Source: an uncultured Holdemanella sp.
GTDB lineage: Bacteria; Bacillota_I; Bacilli_A; Erysipelotrichales; Erysipelotrichaceae
Length of the DNA stretch: 23,391 nucleotides
Direction of reading: 5' to 3'
NCBI RefSeq assembly: GCF_934772795.1
Contig: NZ_CAKVMR010000035.1
Span: 1-23,391, forward strand
Shown here: in pieces, positions 1-8,063 of the stretch
Position numbering within the stretch: the stretch's first letter is position 1
Layout of the letters: the number at the start of each line of letters is the position of its first letter
Made by a program: the position numbers and the translations under genes
Notes under the pieces: model-generated
Told to the model about the DNA's origin: nothing
Database searches by the model: none
The model's input: only the letters and a program-made list of their open reading frames with translations

Positions 1-32
1 GAAAGTTTCGGCATAGTTTCAACTTCGGTATA

Positions 33-66
33 GTCGGCACTATTCCGAAATCGGCATAGTGCCGAC
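33..66. repeat. Near-perfect inverted repeat at the intron break
   Basis: GTCGGCACTAT (33-43) is the exact reverse complement of ATAGTGCCGAC (56-66). The 12 bases between them contain a further CCGA/TCGG pairing, so almost the whole block folds on itself. The motif TCGGCATAGT also occurs at 8-17 and 51-60, with a one-base variant at 25-34. The right arm includes the GCC GAC codons of the reverse transcriptase ADD motif. This could be a fold-back rearrangement or an assembly artefact at a contig edge. Confidence 0.7.
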
Positions 67-696
67 GATTGTATCATTTTCGTTAAAAGCGAAATGAGTG
101 CAAACCGTGTAATGAAATCAGTGACATCGTGGCTAGAAAGAAAACTATTCTTGAAGGTTAATGCAACAAAAACTAGAGTGGTTAGACCAACTAAAGGTCA
201 ATTTCTTGGTTTTACATTTTACAAAGCTAAAACAGTATGGAAATGTGCTCCTACTAAAGATAGGAAGAAGCGTCTTTACTCAAATATCCAAAAATATTTG
301 GAAAGAAAACACGCAGTTTCAAGACCACTTTCAGTTACATTTGAGAAATTGAATCAAATGATTAGAGGTTGGATACAATACTTTAAAATTTCAAGTATCA
401 AAGTGTTCTTGGAAGAATTTGGTCAATGGTTACGCCATAAAGTGAGATGTATTATCATTAAACAATGGAAAAGACCAAGGACTATATACAAGAATCTTAT
501 GAAACTAAATATTGCATGTAGATGTAAATTCACGCATGATGATATATTTAAATGTGCTAACTCTAGACTTGGATGGTATAGGAGAAGTACTGGGAATATT
601 GTGAATTTTCTTCTTTCTCCCATTGTTTTAGGCATAAAGAAAGGAGATAGGCCAGGTTTGGTCAATCCCCTTATTTACTATCTTGAGATTTTGTGA
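61..696 (+). pseudogene. Group II intron reverse transcriptase/maturase, 5'-truncated
   Basis: In the frame of the later ATG at 94, the codons from 61 read ADDC followed by IIFVKSE. This is the second half of the reverse transcriptase catalytic YADD box. It is followed by the thumb region with a KVNATKTRV stretch and the LGFTF motif, and then the maturase X domain (IRGWIQYF, LGWYRRS). The full protein is usually 400-600 residues; here roughly 210 remain. Upstream of ADD the frame reads R-H-S and meets a TAG at 31-33, so the fingers and palm domains are missing or replaced. No HNH endonuclease domain follows the maturase domain. Starting at ATG 94 would give 200 residues, but that ATG lies inside the conserved domain and has no good ribosome binding site, so I treat this as a remnant rather than a short gene. 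Confidence 0.85.
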
Positions 697-722
697 TTCG
701 TTATAGTTTCGATATAAATGTA

Positions 723-789
723 GAGCCGTATACGAGACCCGTACGTACGGTTCAATGGGAGGGGCGATAATTTTATCCCTCTACCCTAT
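723..789 (+). ncRNA. Group II intron domains V and VI
   Basis: Domain V: GAGCCGTA (723-730) pairs with TACGGTTC (746-753). A two-base CG bulge (744-745) and an inner TACG/CGTA stem follow, with a short AGACC loop. The AGC at 724-726 matches the usual catalytic triad. Domain VI: GGGAGGGG (757-764) pairs with CCCTCTACCC (777-786), leaving A783 bulged as the expected branch point. The distal loop of domain V is shorter than usual, which fits a degenerating copy. Confidence 0.75.
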
Positions 790-1960
790 TTCGCTTTTGT
801 GCATACATTCTTTGGTCGGCGATTTGTAGGATTTTAAGTAGAGAAGTATCTTCATTTTCATCAATATAGATAGTTCCATAACTAAAGCTTTGCGGATATT
901 CATTGGCTTGTTCGGAAAATTCTTTGTTGATAAATTCCATTTTCTGATTTATGGAATCAATAGATCCATTTTTAAATAGAATACAGAATTCATCTCCTCC
1001 TAAACGAGCAATGATATCATCTTCGCGAATGTTTGATTTTAAGATTTTGACAAAATCACAAATATATGTGTCACCCTTATCATGTCCATAGTTGTCATTG
1101 ACATATTTTAAGTGATCTAGGTCGCAATAGCACAATGTAGCCGATGTTTTACAATCTGAAAATCGTTGCATTTCATCTTGGAAATAATAACGATTTCCAA
1201 CTTGTGTTAGTGCATCAATATGTGCTTGTTGACGCAGGCAATCCTGCTCTTTCTTTTCTTGTGTGACATCATGAATGAAGTGCGCAAAAGATAATTTATC
1301 CTGCCATTCCATATTAATGGTGACAATATGATAGTATCGATTGTCTTTATCTTTCATGTTCCATTCACAAGGATTATTTATATTTTTGTAAAAATAATAT
1401 AAGATTTCATTCTCTTGTTCTACACGAACTTTGTTGTGGCTTGAATATAATATTGTAGATTGATCAATATCTGTAATTAATACATCATCGTTACTTTGAC
1501 GAATGAGTTCTAATAATAATTGATTATACTTATTGACAGTTTCTGCATGTTTCTTTTCTAATTCAGCTTCTGATTTTAATTGCTTCTCCCGTTCTTTTAA
1601 CTGTTTTGTCATACTGTTAAAAGATTTAGAGAATTCACCTAAATACGAAACGTGTTGGGAATAATCTCCTTTGGCCACTTGTTTAGCCTGCCAAGTTAAA
1701 TGTTCTAGATTTGCATGAATATTCTTTAGATTCGCACATAAGAAATTATCTCTTGAAGGGTTGAATTCAGAAAGATTTCCTTTCGCTAATGCTGTTGAAC
1801 ATTGTTTCATTTCTTGAATCGCATGATCTAAATATTGCAGTCCCATACCTAGTTTTTGAAAGTCTTCATCTAAGGAGTGTACATCGATTTGTGTTGGGGT
1901 TGAATCATACAAAATACTTCTTAAATAATCAAAGAGTATTTCACAATTTTCATTAGACAT
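773..1960 (-). CDS. Cytosolic diguanylate cyclase (HAMP-like/PAS-like/GGDEF)
   Basis: Predicted to make cyclic di-GMP from two GTP. The 395-residue protein has no membrane segment. It has a HAMP-like helical stretch at about 84-120 (AKQVAKGDY...SMTKQL), a coiled coil at about 115-150, a PAS-like region at about 150-235, and a C-terminal GGDEF domain. The catalytic GGDEF is at residues 321-325. A complete inhibitory I-site, RxxD (R312, D315), lies five residues upstream, so product inhibition is expected. The start is an ATG three bases after the stop of the V4R gene, with only a weak ribosome binding site, so it is probably translated by coupling. The last codons (part of N, then R-V-E-G and the TAA) lie inside the group II intron's 3' end, so the native C-terminus has been replaced. 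The domain itself appears complete through the usual ADQRMYAQKR helix. Confidence 0.88.
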   Translation of the reverse strand: MSNENCEILFDYLRSILYDSTPTQIDVHSLDEDFQKLGMGLQYLDHAIQEMKQCSTALAKGNLSEFNPSRDNFLCANLKNIHANLEHLTWQAKQVAKGDYSQHVSYLGEFSKSFNSMTKQLKEREKQLKSEAELEKKHAETVNKYNQLLLELIRQSNDDVLITDIDQSTILYSSHNKVRVEQENEILYYFYKNINNPCEWNMKDKDNRYYHIVTINMEWQDKLSFAHFIHDVTQEKKEQDCLRQQAHIDALTQVGNRYYFQDEMQRFSDCKTSATLCYCDLDHLKYVNDNYGHDKGDTYICDFVKILKSNIREDDIIARLGGDEFCILFKNGSIDSINQKMEFINKEFSEQANEYPQSFSYGTIYIDENEDTSLLKILQIADQRMYAQKRNRVEG

Positions 1961-1963
1961 ATA

Positions 1964-2497
1964 TTATTTCTTGATATTGACATGGAAACGACAAACACGA
2001 TCGCCAGTGGCCCAACAATCCACTTCCACAGCTTCATAGTGTTTGTTTGAATATAATGAGAGGATACCAGAAATAAACCCTTCATCATAATTACATACAG
2101 TTTCACCCAGTACTGGTAATCCAGAACAATCGGCATCTTCAGATACGGTTAAAATGATTCTTCCGGTTTCTTCATCAATACTTTCAATGCGTAAAATACC
2201 GATTTTAAATTGTTCTAGAGTATTTTGAAGATGGGATACAAATGTATCTAAAGGCTGATTTAAATTTAAAAAGTGTTTCGCAAAATACTCTCCAGCCATT
2301 CGTCCGGCATTTCTGAAGATTTCGACTTGTTGTTCTTTTCCTAAGCGATTCACTAATTCTAGTTTTAATGAATATTCCAACATACGATAAACCGCAACTG
2401 GAATCGTATTTCCTAAATTGTCTCTTCCAGCTTCACTGTAACTTAAAAAAGAATCGAGTGTTTCTGGTTTTTGATCTTTTAAAAAAATATTGTCCAT
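1964..2497 (-). CDS. V4R-domain sensor protein
   Basis: A small soluble protein (177 residues) whose second half matches the V4R (4-vinyl reductase) fold, a small-molecule or metal binding module often attached to signalling outputs. The signature residues are C124 in DCSGLP, C135 in ETVCNYDEGF, C161 in DCWATGD and C169 in VCRF. These are the conserved Cys/Gly pattern of the family. The N-terminal half is helical and typical of V4R proteins. The gene sits three bases upstream of the GGDEF gene on the same strand, so the two are almost surely co-expressed. I infer that this protein senses a ligand and controls the cyclase. The ligand cannot be read from sequence. The ribosome binding site AAAGGA lies seven bases before the ATG. 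Confidence 0.8.
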   Translation of the reverse strand: MDNIFLKDQKPETLDSFLSYSEAGRDNLGNTIPVAVYRMLEYSLKLELVNRLGKEQQVEIFRNAGRMAGEYFAKHFLNLNQPLDTFVSHLQNTLEQFKIGILRIESIDEETGRIILTVSEDADCSGLPVLGETVCNYDEGFISGILSLYSNKHYEAVEVDCWATGDRVCRFHVNIKK

Positions 2498-2528
2498 AAA
2501 AAAATTCCTTTCTTAAGGTATCAATCCT

Positions 2529-2537
2529 ATTCTAACA
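2529..2537 (-). promoter_or_regulatory. Extended -10 promoter for the V4R-GGDEF pair
   Basis: The minus strand reads TGTTAGAAT, an extended -10 (TGn) with five of six bases of TATAAT. No good -35 is seen because the preceding bases belong to the terminator of the upstream operon. Transcription would start near 2522, leaving a leader of about 25 bases that holds the AAAGGA ribosome binding site. Confidence 0.45.
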
Positions 2538-2540
2538 CAA

Positions 2541-2567
2541 GAAAAGGTCCACAGAAAGTGCGGACCT
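2541..2567 (-). terminator. Rho-independent terminator after rsuA-family gene
   Basis: On the minus strand, AGGTCCGCAC, a TTTCT loop and GTGGACCT form a stem with one bulged base, followed by TTTTC. It sits seven bases after the stop codon of the pseudouridine synthase gene and closes the lysC-rsmF-rsuA group. Confidence 0.75.
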
Positions 2568-2573
2568 ATGAAT

Positions 2574-3257
2574 TTAATTTTTTAATGCATCTAATTCTTC
2601 TTGGGTTAACGTTCTAAATTCACCTAATGGTAAATCATTTAGTTTTAAAGGACCAAATTCAATGCGTTGAAGATAGGTAACAGTGCAGTTTGCCTTTTCA
2701 AACATTCTTTTGACTTGATGGAATTTTCCTTCATGAATCGTTAGATAGGCTTTATTTGTATCTAATATTTCTAGTTTTGAAGGGGCTGAAGTAAACTCTT
2801 CAAATTCCATAGGCTGATTAAAGAAGTCTACGGCATTTTCTGGTAAAGTCCCATCAAATTCAACATAATATTTTTTATCTACATGTTTTTTAGGAGATAA
2901 TACTTCATGCGTTAATTTACCATCGTTGCTGATGAGTAACAAGCCTTCTGTATCTACGTCAAGTCTTCCCACTGGATACAAATCGTGTCTTTGGCTTTGG
3001 ACAAGTTCCATGACTGTAGGATAGACCATATCTTCAGTGGCGCTCACATAGCCTTGAGGCTTATTTAAAATATAGTATTCGTATTCTACATAGCTTACAG
3101 GTTCATCATCCACACAAACACGATCATTTTCTTTTACGTTATAGTCTGCCTTTTTTATGGTTTCATCATTAATGGTAACCCAGCCGTTTTTTATTAATTT
3201 TTTTACATCGTTTCTTGTGCCAAATCCCATATGAGATAAATATTTGTCAAGTCTCAT
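2574..3257 (-). CDS. rsuA: RsuA-family 16S rRNA pseudouridine synthase
   Basis: Converts a uridine of ribosomal RNA to pseudouridine; RsuA proper acts on U516 of 16S rRNA. The 227-residue protein has an N-terminal S4 RNA-binding domain (about 1-50, MRLDKYLSHMG). The catalytic domain carries YPVGRLDVDTEGLLL with the catalytic aspartate D100, then a KKYYV stretch and a C-terminal H-Q-V-K-R-M motif typical of the RsuA/RluB/RluE group. An ATG at 3269 is in frame, but it is placed directly against the AAAGG site. The ATG at 3257 has an 11-base spacing, overlaps the upstream stop as ATGA, and gives the standard family N-terminus, so I chose it. Which RNA position it modifies within the RsuA/RluB/RluE group is not certain. 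Confidence 0.9.
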   Translation of the reverse strand: MRLDKYLSHMGFGTRNDVKKLIKNGWVTINDETIKKADYNVKENDRVCVDDEPVSYVEYEYYILNKPQGYVSATEDMVYPTVMELVQSQRHDLYPVGRLDVDTEGLLLISNDGKLTHEVLSPKKHVDKKYYVEFDGTLPENAVDFFNQPMEFEEFTSAPSKLEILDTNKAYLTIHEGKFHQVKRMFEKANCTVTYLQRIEFGPLKLNDLPLGEFRTLTQEELDALKN

Positions 3258-4588
3258 TGATAACGCCATCCTTTCGCATATTTATTTTTTAATGAGCCTT
3301 TAGAAAGTTTCGCAAAGCCTAAAGGGAAGTTATTTACGCAAACAAGTATCCATCCAGATGTTTTTGAATCCAAATCTTTCACATCTAGAGTTTCACCTTT
3401 TAAGTATTTAATAACACGCTCATCTTCAATGGAAAAGTTTAATACATTTTTAAATTGTTCAGGACAAAGGGCAAGGGCAAGACTTTGGCTGGGTTCAAAA
3501 TGTTTACCTTTGAGTTGACCTAATAATAAGCCAGATCTTAGTACGCGATAGCCTTTATAAGCTTGAAAATCACTGCTTAACCAGATGACCTTGTCCTTTT
3601 TGATTTTAATGGTACCCTTATTTAATTTAACCAATCGTAAAAAATCAGTAACACAATCATCAAGCTTATCGCTTGGCTCCAGTCTTATTTTTTTATGTTT
3701 TGTTTCTCCATCTTTGACAAGTAAAGCTACAAAGTGACCTTCTCCCTTGATTTTATGTGGATATAAACGAACGCATTCCTCCATGTTTATGCCTGGCATC
3801 ATACCATAGATTTTATTAATAGGAGCAAGATGTAAGTCTGGATGTTTGTCTAATACATCTTGAATAACTTCTTCATTTTCGTGAATCGAAAAAGTACAAG
3901 TGGAATATACGATAGATCCACCTGGCTTCAACATAGATATAGCAGCATTTAAAATGTTTTTTTGAATAGGCGGATAGAATGTATCATCCTTTTCAATCCA
4001 ACTTTTAATTAAGTCTGGCTCTTTGCGAAACATGCCCTCACCACTACATGGGGCATCCACTAGAATCTTATCAAATGTTTCAGGATAATGTTGTTCCATG
4101 TTTGTCAAATCTTCACTGGTAACCCAAGCATTGTCACAACCAAATAATTCGATGTTTTTTAAGAGGCCTTGGCATCTTGAAGAACTTATATCATTTGAAA
4201 TTAAAAGTCCAGTATGATTGAGTTTTGTTGCAAGCTTTGTGCTCTTTCCGCCAGGAGCTGCACACGTATCTAATACAATATCATTGTCGTCTACAGGAAG
4301 AACTTGTGCTGGTAACATAGCACTGGGTTCTTGAAGATAGTAAAGGCCTGCATAATAGTAGGGGTGTTTACTAGGTTTATCTTCACTTGAATAATAGAAG
4401 CCATCATTTGTCCATGGAATGGGTTCTAGTTTAAAAGGGGAAATCTTTAAGAATTCTTCAACAGAAATCTTTAGTGTATTAACTCTTAAACCATAATATC
4501 TTTCATGTTCAAAACTATTTAGATAATCCTCGTATTCTTCTTGAAGAAGTTCTTTCATTTGTTCCTTAAATTTAACTGGAAGTTCCAT
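3254..4588 (-). CDS. rsmF: RsmF-like rRNA m5C methyltransferase
   Basis: A SAM-dependent methyltransferase of the NOL1/NOP2/Sun family, expected to make 5-methylcytosine in 16S rRNA. In 444 residues it shows the SAM loop CAAPGGKSTKLA (109-120), motif IV DAPCSGEGMFRKEP with C181, and motif VI YSTCTFS with C231. C231 is the expected attacking cysteine and C181 the releasing one. The GEGMFRK extension and the C-terminal PUA-like region (about 300-444) fit the RsmF/YebU type rather than RsmB. The ATG overlaps the stop of the aspartate kinase gene by one base (TAATG). Its own stop overlaps the start of the RsuA-family gene (ATGA). The three genes should be made from one transcript with coupled translation. 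Confidence 0.88.
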   Translation of the reverse strand: MELPVKFKEQMKELLQEEYEDYLNSFEHERYYGLRVNTLKISVEEFLKISPFKLEPIPWTNDGFYYSSEDKPSKHPYYYAGLYYLQEPSAMLPAQVLPVDDNDIVLDTCAAPGGKSTKLATKLNHTGLLISNDISSSRCQGLLKNIELFGCDNAWVTSEDLTNMEQHYPETFDKILVDAPCSGEGMFRKEPDLIKSWIEKDDTFYPPIQKNILNAAISMLKPGGSIVYSTCTFSIHENEEVIQDVLDKHPDLHLAPINKIYGMMPGINMEECVRLYPHKIKGEGHFVALLVKDGETKHKKIRLEPSDKLDDCVTDFLRLVKLNKGTIKIKKDKVIWLSSDFQAYKGYRVLRSGLLLGQLKGKHFEPSQSLALALCPEQFKNVLNFSIEDERVIKYLKGETLDVKDLDSKTSGWILVCVNNFPLGFAKLSKGSLKNKYAKGWRYQ

Positions 4589-5772
4589 TATAGATCAAAT
4601 GCCTTTCCAAGAGCTTGAACCGCTTTAACCTTATCTTTCTTTTCAATTGTTAGTGAAATAGAGATTTCACTAGAAGTAATCATATAATACTTAATGCCAT
4701 TTTCACTTAGGATGTTTAATACTTTACTGGCAATACCTGAATGTGTAGAAATACCAAGACCTACTAAAGACAATTTAATGTATCCAAGCATTTGATGTAC
4801 AGGATATTCTTTTGAGGCATGTTCCATGATTTGATTACTTTGTTCTTCAGAACAATATAAAGTAAAGTTGGCAAGGCCTTCGTCATCTAATTGTTGTGAA
4901 ATTGTATCTAGGTTGATATTTAAATCGGAAATCATCTTAAATAGTTTTCCTAAATAAACACCATCATTAGGTAAGTGCATAAAGCGCATGATCGCATAGT
5001 CGTCTTTTACACTTAAACCTGTAATTGGCATATCTTCTAATTCTTTATGCATAATCCAAGTTCCTTTCTCTAAATCTGTTTCCAAAGCTTTTCCTAAGAA
5101 AAGGGGTACATTATATTTACTAGCAAGTTCGACACTTCGAGTTTCTAATACTCCAGCTCCTAAACAGGCCATCTGCATCATTTCTTCATAAGAAATGGAT
5201 TTTAGCTTTTTAGCACGTGTATATAACCTTGGGTCAATTGTATAGACTCCATCTACATCGGTAAAAATGTGGCATTGATAACCAAGTTTTGCGGCAATCG
5301 CAACCGCTGTTGTATCACTTCCACCACGACCTAAAGTAGTGATGTCTCCATATTCAGTAGCGCCTTGAAAGCCGGCTACAACAACAACTTTTCCTTGATC
5401 TAAATGAACTTGAATTGTAGTTGTATCAATATCTTTGATCAAAGCACGAGAATGGTGTTTACTTGTTAGAAAACCGGCTTGATAGCCAGTTAAGCTGATC
5501 GCATCCACACCTATTGAATTCATCGCAATCGCAAGAAGTGTAATTGTTTGTTGCTCACCCGTAGATAATAAACTATCCAATTCTCGCTTGTTTGGATTGT
5601 TTGTGACACTATGAGCTAATTCTATTAATTTATTTGTGGTTTTTCCCATGGCACTCGCAACAATGACTAGATTGTGACCTTGTTCTTTCATGTGTTTAGC
5701 ATGAAGTGCAATAGCCTGAATCTGTTCAATGGTTCCAACGCTGGTTCCACCATATTTTTCAACTATATTCAT
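4588..5772 (-). CDS. lysC: Aspartate kinase
   Basis: Phosphorylates L-aspartate, the first step toward lysine, threonine and methionine. The 394-residue monofunctional enzyme has KYGGTSVG (6-13) for ATP and aspartate binding, GRGGSDTTA (148-156) and TDVDGVYTIDPR (171-182), then two C-terminal ACT domains (about 260-394) that normally bind an amino-acid effector. I chose the ATG at 5772 over the upstream in-frame GTG (5793), because GGAG lies nine bases before it and the family N-terminus begins there. The space to the upstream gene is only 45 bases and is mostly a terminator, so no lysine riboswitch can fit. Expression probably comes from read-through of the amidohydrolase operon or a weak local promoter. 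Its partners here are rRNA modification genes, not lysine genes. Confidence 0.9.
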   Translation of the reverse strand: MNIVEKYGGTSVGTIEQIQAIALHAKHMKEQGHNLVIVASAMGKTTNKLIELAHSVTNNPNKRELDSLLSTGEQQTITLLAIAMNSIGVDAISLTGYQAGFLTSKHHSRALIKDIDTTTIQVHLDQGKVVVVAGFQGATEYGDITTLGRGGSDTTAVAIAAKLGYQCHIFTDVDGVYTIDPRLYTRAKKLKSISYEEMMQMACLGAGVLETRSVELASKYNVPLFLGKALETDLEKGTWIMHKELEDMPITGLSVKDDYAIMRFMHLPNDGVYLGKLFKMISDLNINLDTISQQLDDEGLANFTLYCSEEQSNQIMEHASKEYPVHQMLGYIKLSLVGLGISTHSGIASKVLNILSENGIKYYMITSSEISISLTIEKKDKVKAVQALGKAFDL

Positions 5773-5802
5773 AATCTTTTTCTCCAACCACACTATTTTA
5801 AC

Positions 5803-5830
5803 ATATAAAAAGCTGTCTTAGACAGCTTTT
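5803..5830 (-). terminator. Terminator with the amidohydrolase stop codon in its loop
   Basis: AAAAGCTGTC (5808-5817) and GACAGCTTTT (5821-5830) are perfect inverse repeats around a three-base loop. On the minus strand that loop is the TAA stop codon of the last amidohydrolase gene, and a run of T follows. The terminator therefore overlaps the coding end and sits directly before the aspartate kinase gene. Confidence 0.8.
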
Positions 5831-6939
5831 GTTCCATTAATATATACATTTTTTATTGTATTATTCAAATCAATCAAACTTTTTGTACAAATAATAAAGT
5901 CAGCATCTTTGCCTTCTTTGATTGAACCTAATCTGTTCTCTAAATGTAAGATCTTAGCTGGATTGATTGTGATAGCCTTAATAGCTTCTAGTTCTGGTAG
6001 TCCTGCCTTATGTGCTAGGGCTGCATTTAATGGTAGATATTGTTGGGGATTGAATGGGGAATCGGTTGTGATCGCAAATAAGATGCCTTTTTCATACATC
6101 TTATTTGGGGTTTCAAACGAATCGTTGGCACATTCAAACTTGTCTTTATGACAAAGACTTGGTCCACAAATACATGGAAAACCACTCTCTTTGATTTGAT
6201 CTAAAATCACTCTTGAATCAGTCGCATGATCAAGTGTGATTTCGATATCATATTCTTTGGCGATTCGAATTGCCGTTAACATATCATCGGCTCTATGCGC
6301 ATGACACTTTAATGGAATCTCTTTTTTGATGACTGGAATCATTGCTTCTAGCTTTTGATCATAATCTACATCTTTACCAGATTCTTTTTTTAACATGTAT
6401 TCCTTTGTCTTTTCCAATGTTTCTCTAAGTAGTGCACTGATCTGCATACGCGTATCAATTTTCTTATCCTTATAGCAATTCTTTGGGTTTTCACCAAAAG
6501 CCGCCTTCATTGCAATTGGATTTTGAATTGTCATTTCATCAATACAATTTCCTTTTGTCTTATACGCAAAAAATGTTCCGCCAATCACATTGGCACTACC
6601 AGGACCTGCAGCTACCGTTGTGATGCCAGCTTCTAATGCCGTTTGTACGGTTTCATCCATTGGGTTACAACCATCAATACCACGCATATTTGGAGTGATT
6701 GGATTTGTGATTTCATTTAAATCATTTCCTTCAAAACCAATGGCCGTTTCTTCCATACCCAAATGACAATGGGCTTCTACCATGCCGGGATATACATTGA
6801 ATCCTGTAAGATCTTGAACATCTTCATCTTTGGGTTCTAAATTCTTACCAATCTCTGTAAATACACCTTTATTAACTCGAAAATCCCCGATAAAAGGATC
6901 TTCTTCCATGGTATAAATAGTGGCGTTTTTAAAAATCAT
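5818..6939 (-). CDS. Amidohydrolase paralogue 1 (last in transcript)
   Basis: A metal-dependent hydrolase of the amidohydrolase superfamily (COG1228-like, related to imidazolonepropionase), 373 residues, with no signal peptide, so cytosolic. It starts with the usual small beta-sandwich (MIFKNATIYTME). The ligands follow in order: HCH near residue 58, the lysine of MKAAFGENPK near 146 (a candidate bridging carboxylated lysine), HAH near 214, H in TLDHATD near 239, and D in TTDSP near 294. The C-terminal GSIKEGKDADFI is the standard second half of the sandwich. The substrate is unknown. It is the most diverged copy in its C-terminal half (PFNPQQYLPLNAALAHK). Its ATG overlaps the stop of paralogue 2 (TAATG), and the end of that gene (codons for GKKA) provides a GAAGG ribosome binding site. 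Confidence 0.85.
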   Translation of the reverse strand: MIFKNATIYTMEEDPFIGDFRVNKGVFTEIGKNLEPKDEDVQDLTGFNVYPGMVEAHCHLGMEETAIGFEGNDLNEITNPITPNMRGIDGCNPMDETVQTALEAGITTVAAGPGSANVIGGTFFAYKTKGNCIDEMTIQNPIAMKAAFGENPKNCYKDKKIDTRMQISALLRETLEKTKEYMLKKESGKDVDYDQKLEAMIPVIKKEIPLKCHAHRADDMLTAIRIAKEYDIEITLDHATDSRVILDQIKESGFPCICGPSLCHKDKFECANDSFETPNKMYEKGILFAITTDSPFNPQQYLPLNAALAHKAGLPELEAIKAITINPAKILHLENRLGSIKEGKDADFIICTKSLIDLNNTIKNVYINGTKAV

Positions 6940-8063
6940 TAAGCAGCCTTCTTTCCATCTACATATACTGCCGTAATTTCATTTGTCGTATCTAGAATGT
7001 TCTTTGTACAAACGACAAAATCAGCATCTTTACCTTCTTTGATTGAACCTACACGATTATCTAAACCTAAGATTTTAGCTGGATTGATTGTGATGGCCTT
7101 AATGGCTTCATATTCTGGAAGTCCTGCTTTTGCGGCTAGAGCAGCACTTAAAGAAAGATATTGTTGAGGCACTACAGGAGAGTCTGTAATGATTGAGAAT
7201 AAGATGCCTGCTTTATAAAGTTCGTTTGGTGTTTCAAAAGACATGTTGGCAAGTTCAAATTTAGATTTGTGTGTTAAGGCAGGTCCACAAATACATGGGA
7301 ATCCACTTTCTTTGATTTGAGGAATGATACAACGAGCATCTGTAACATGATCTAATGTGACTTTAATATCATATTCTTTCGCAATGCGAATCACTGTTAA
7401 AATATCATCCGTTCTATGTGCATGACACTTCAATGGAATTTCTCTTTTGACAACCGGAATCATAGCTTCTAACTTTTGATCATAAGCTACATCTTTACCT
7501 AATTCCTTTTTCTTTATGTATTCCTTTGTCTTCTCTAATGTTTCTCTTAGTAATGCACTGATCTGCATACGCGTATCAATTTTCTTTCCCTGATAACAAC
7601 GCTTAGGATTTTCTCCAAATGCAGCCTTCATAGCCAAAGGATTTTGAATGCTCATTTCATCAATACAGTTACCTACGGTTTTATACGCAAAGAAAGTTCC
7701 ACCAATCACATTGGCACTACCAGGTCCTGCAGCAACTGTAGTAACTCCACCTTTTAATGCAGATTCAATCGTTTCATCCATTGGATTACATCCATCAATT
7801 CCACGCATATTCGGTGTGATTGGATCTGTGATTTCATTGACGTCATCTCCTTCAAAACGAATGGCTGTTTCTTCCATACCTAGATGGCAATGGCTTTCCA
7901 CTAAACCAGGAAATACATATAGACCTGAAAGGTCTTGTACATCTTCACCTTCATTAGGTGTTAGATCTTTTCCTACTTGTGTAAATACACCTTTATCAAT
8001 TTTAAAATCACCTACAAATGGATCTTGTTCCATTGTATAAATTGTTGCGTTCTTAAATAACAT
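6939..8063 (-). CDS. Amidohydrolase paralogue 2
   Basis: This 374-residue protein has the same superfamily fold and the complete set of metal ligands seen in its neighbours (HCH, K in MKAAFGENPK, HAH, H in TLDHVTD, D in ITDSP). Its first 100 residues are nearly the same as paralogue 4 (TMEQDPFVGDF, HLGMEETAIRFEG). Its last 100 are closer to paralogue 3 (FSIITDSPVVP, LSLSAALAAKAGLPEY). This suggests recombination or gene conversion inside the array. The variable segment before ETPNELYKAG reads CGPALTHKSKFELANMS. Start and stop both overlap the neighbouring genes as TAATG. The substrate is unknown. Confidence 0.85.
   Translation of the reverse strand: MLFKNATIYTMEQDPFVGDFKIDKGVFTQVGKDLTPNEGEDVQDLSGLYVFPGLVESHCHLGMEETAIRFEGDDVNEITDPITPNMRGIDGCNPMDETIESALKGGVTTVAAGPGSANVIGGTFFAYKTVGNCIDEMSIQNPLAMKAAFGENPKRCYQGKKIDTRMQISALLRETLEKTKEYIKKKELGKDVAYDQKLEAMIPVVKREIPLKCHAHRTDDILTVIRIAKEYDIKVTLDHVTDARCIIPQIKESGFPCICGPALTHKSKFELANMSFETPNELYKAGILFSIITDSPVVPQQYLSLSAALAAKAGLPEYEAIKAITINPAKILGLDNRVGSIKEGKDADFVVCTKNILDTTNEITAVYVDGKKAA

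Larger units (their letters stand above)
1..789 (+). mobile_element. Group II intron, 3' fragment
   Basis: This is the downstream part of a bacterial group II intron: a broken reverse transcriptase/maturase reading frame (about 61-696) followed by a domain V-like hairpin (723-753) and a domain VI-like hairpin (757-786). Domain VI has an unpaired A at 783, followed by CCCTAT. Group II introns usually end in AY six or so bases after the branch-point A, which puts the 3' splice junction at 789/790. The 5' half, including domain I and most of the reverse transcriptase domain, is absent from the window. Bases 1-60 do not read as intron protein in frame and are made of short repeats, so the element is either truncated, rearranged, or disturbed at the sequence edge. 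It was probably mobile once; as seen here it cannot be autonomous. Confidence 0.8.

Noticed and set aside
3258..3269. Upstream ATG of the RsuA-family gene
   Set aside because: It directly abuts the AAAGG site and adds four residues not seen in the family; the ATG at 3257 has better spacing and an ATGA overlap.
5773..5817. Possible lysine riboswitch before aspartate kinase
   Set aside because: The gap is far too short for an L-box and holds a terminator stem; no conserved riboswitch elements are visible.
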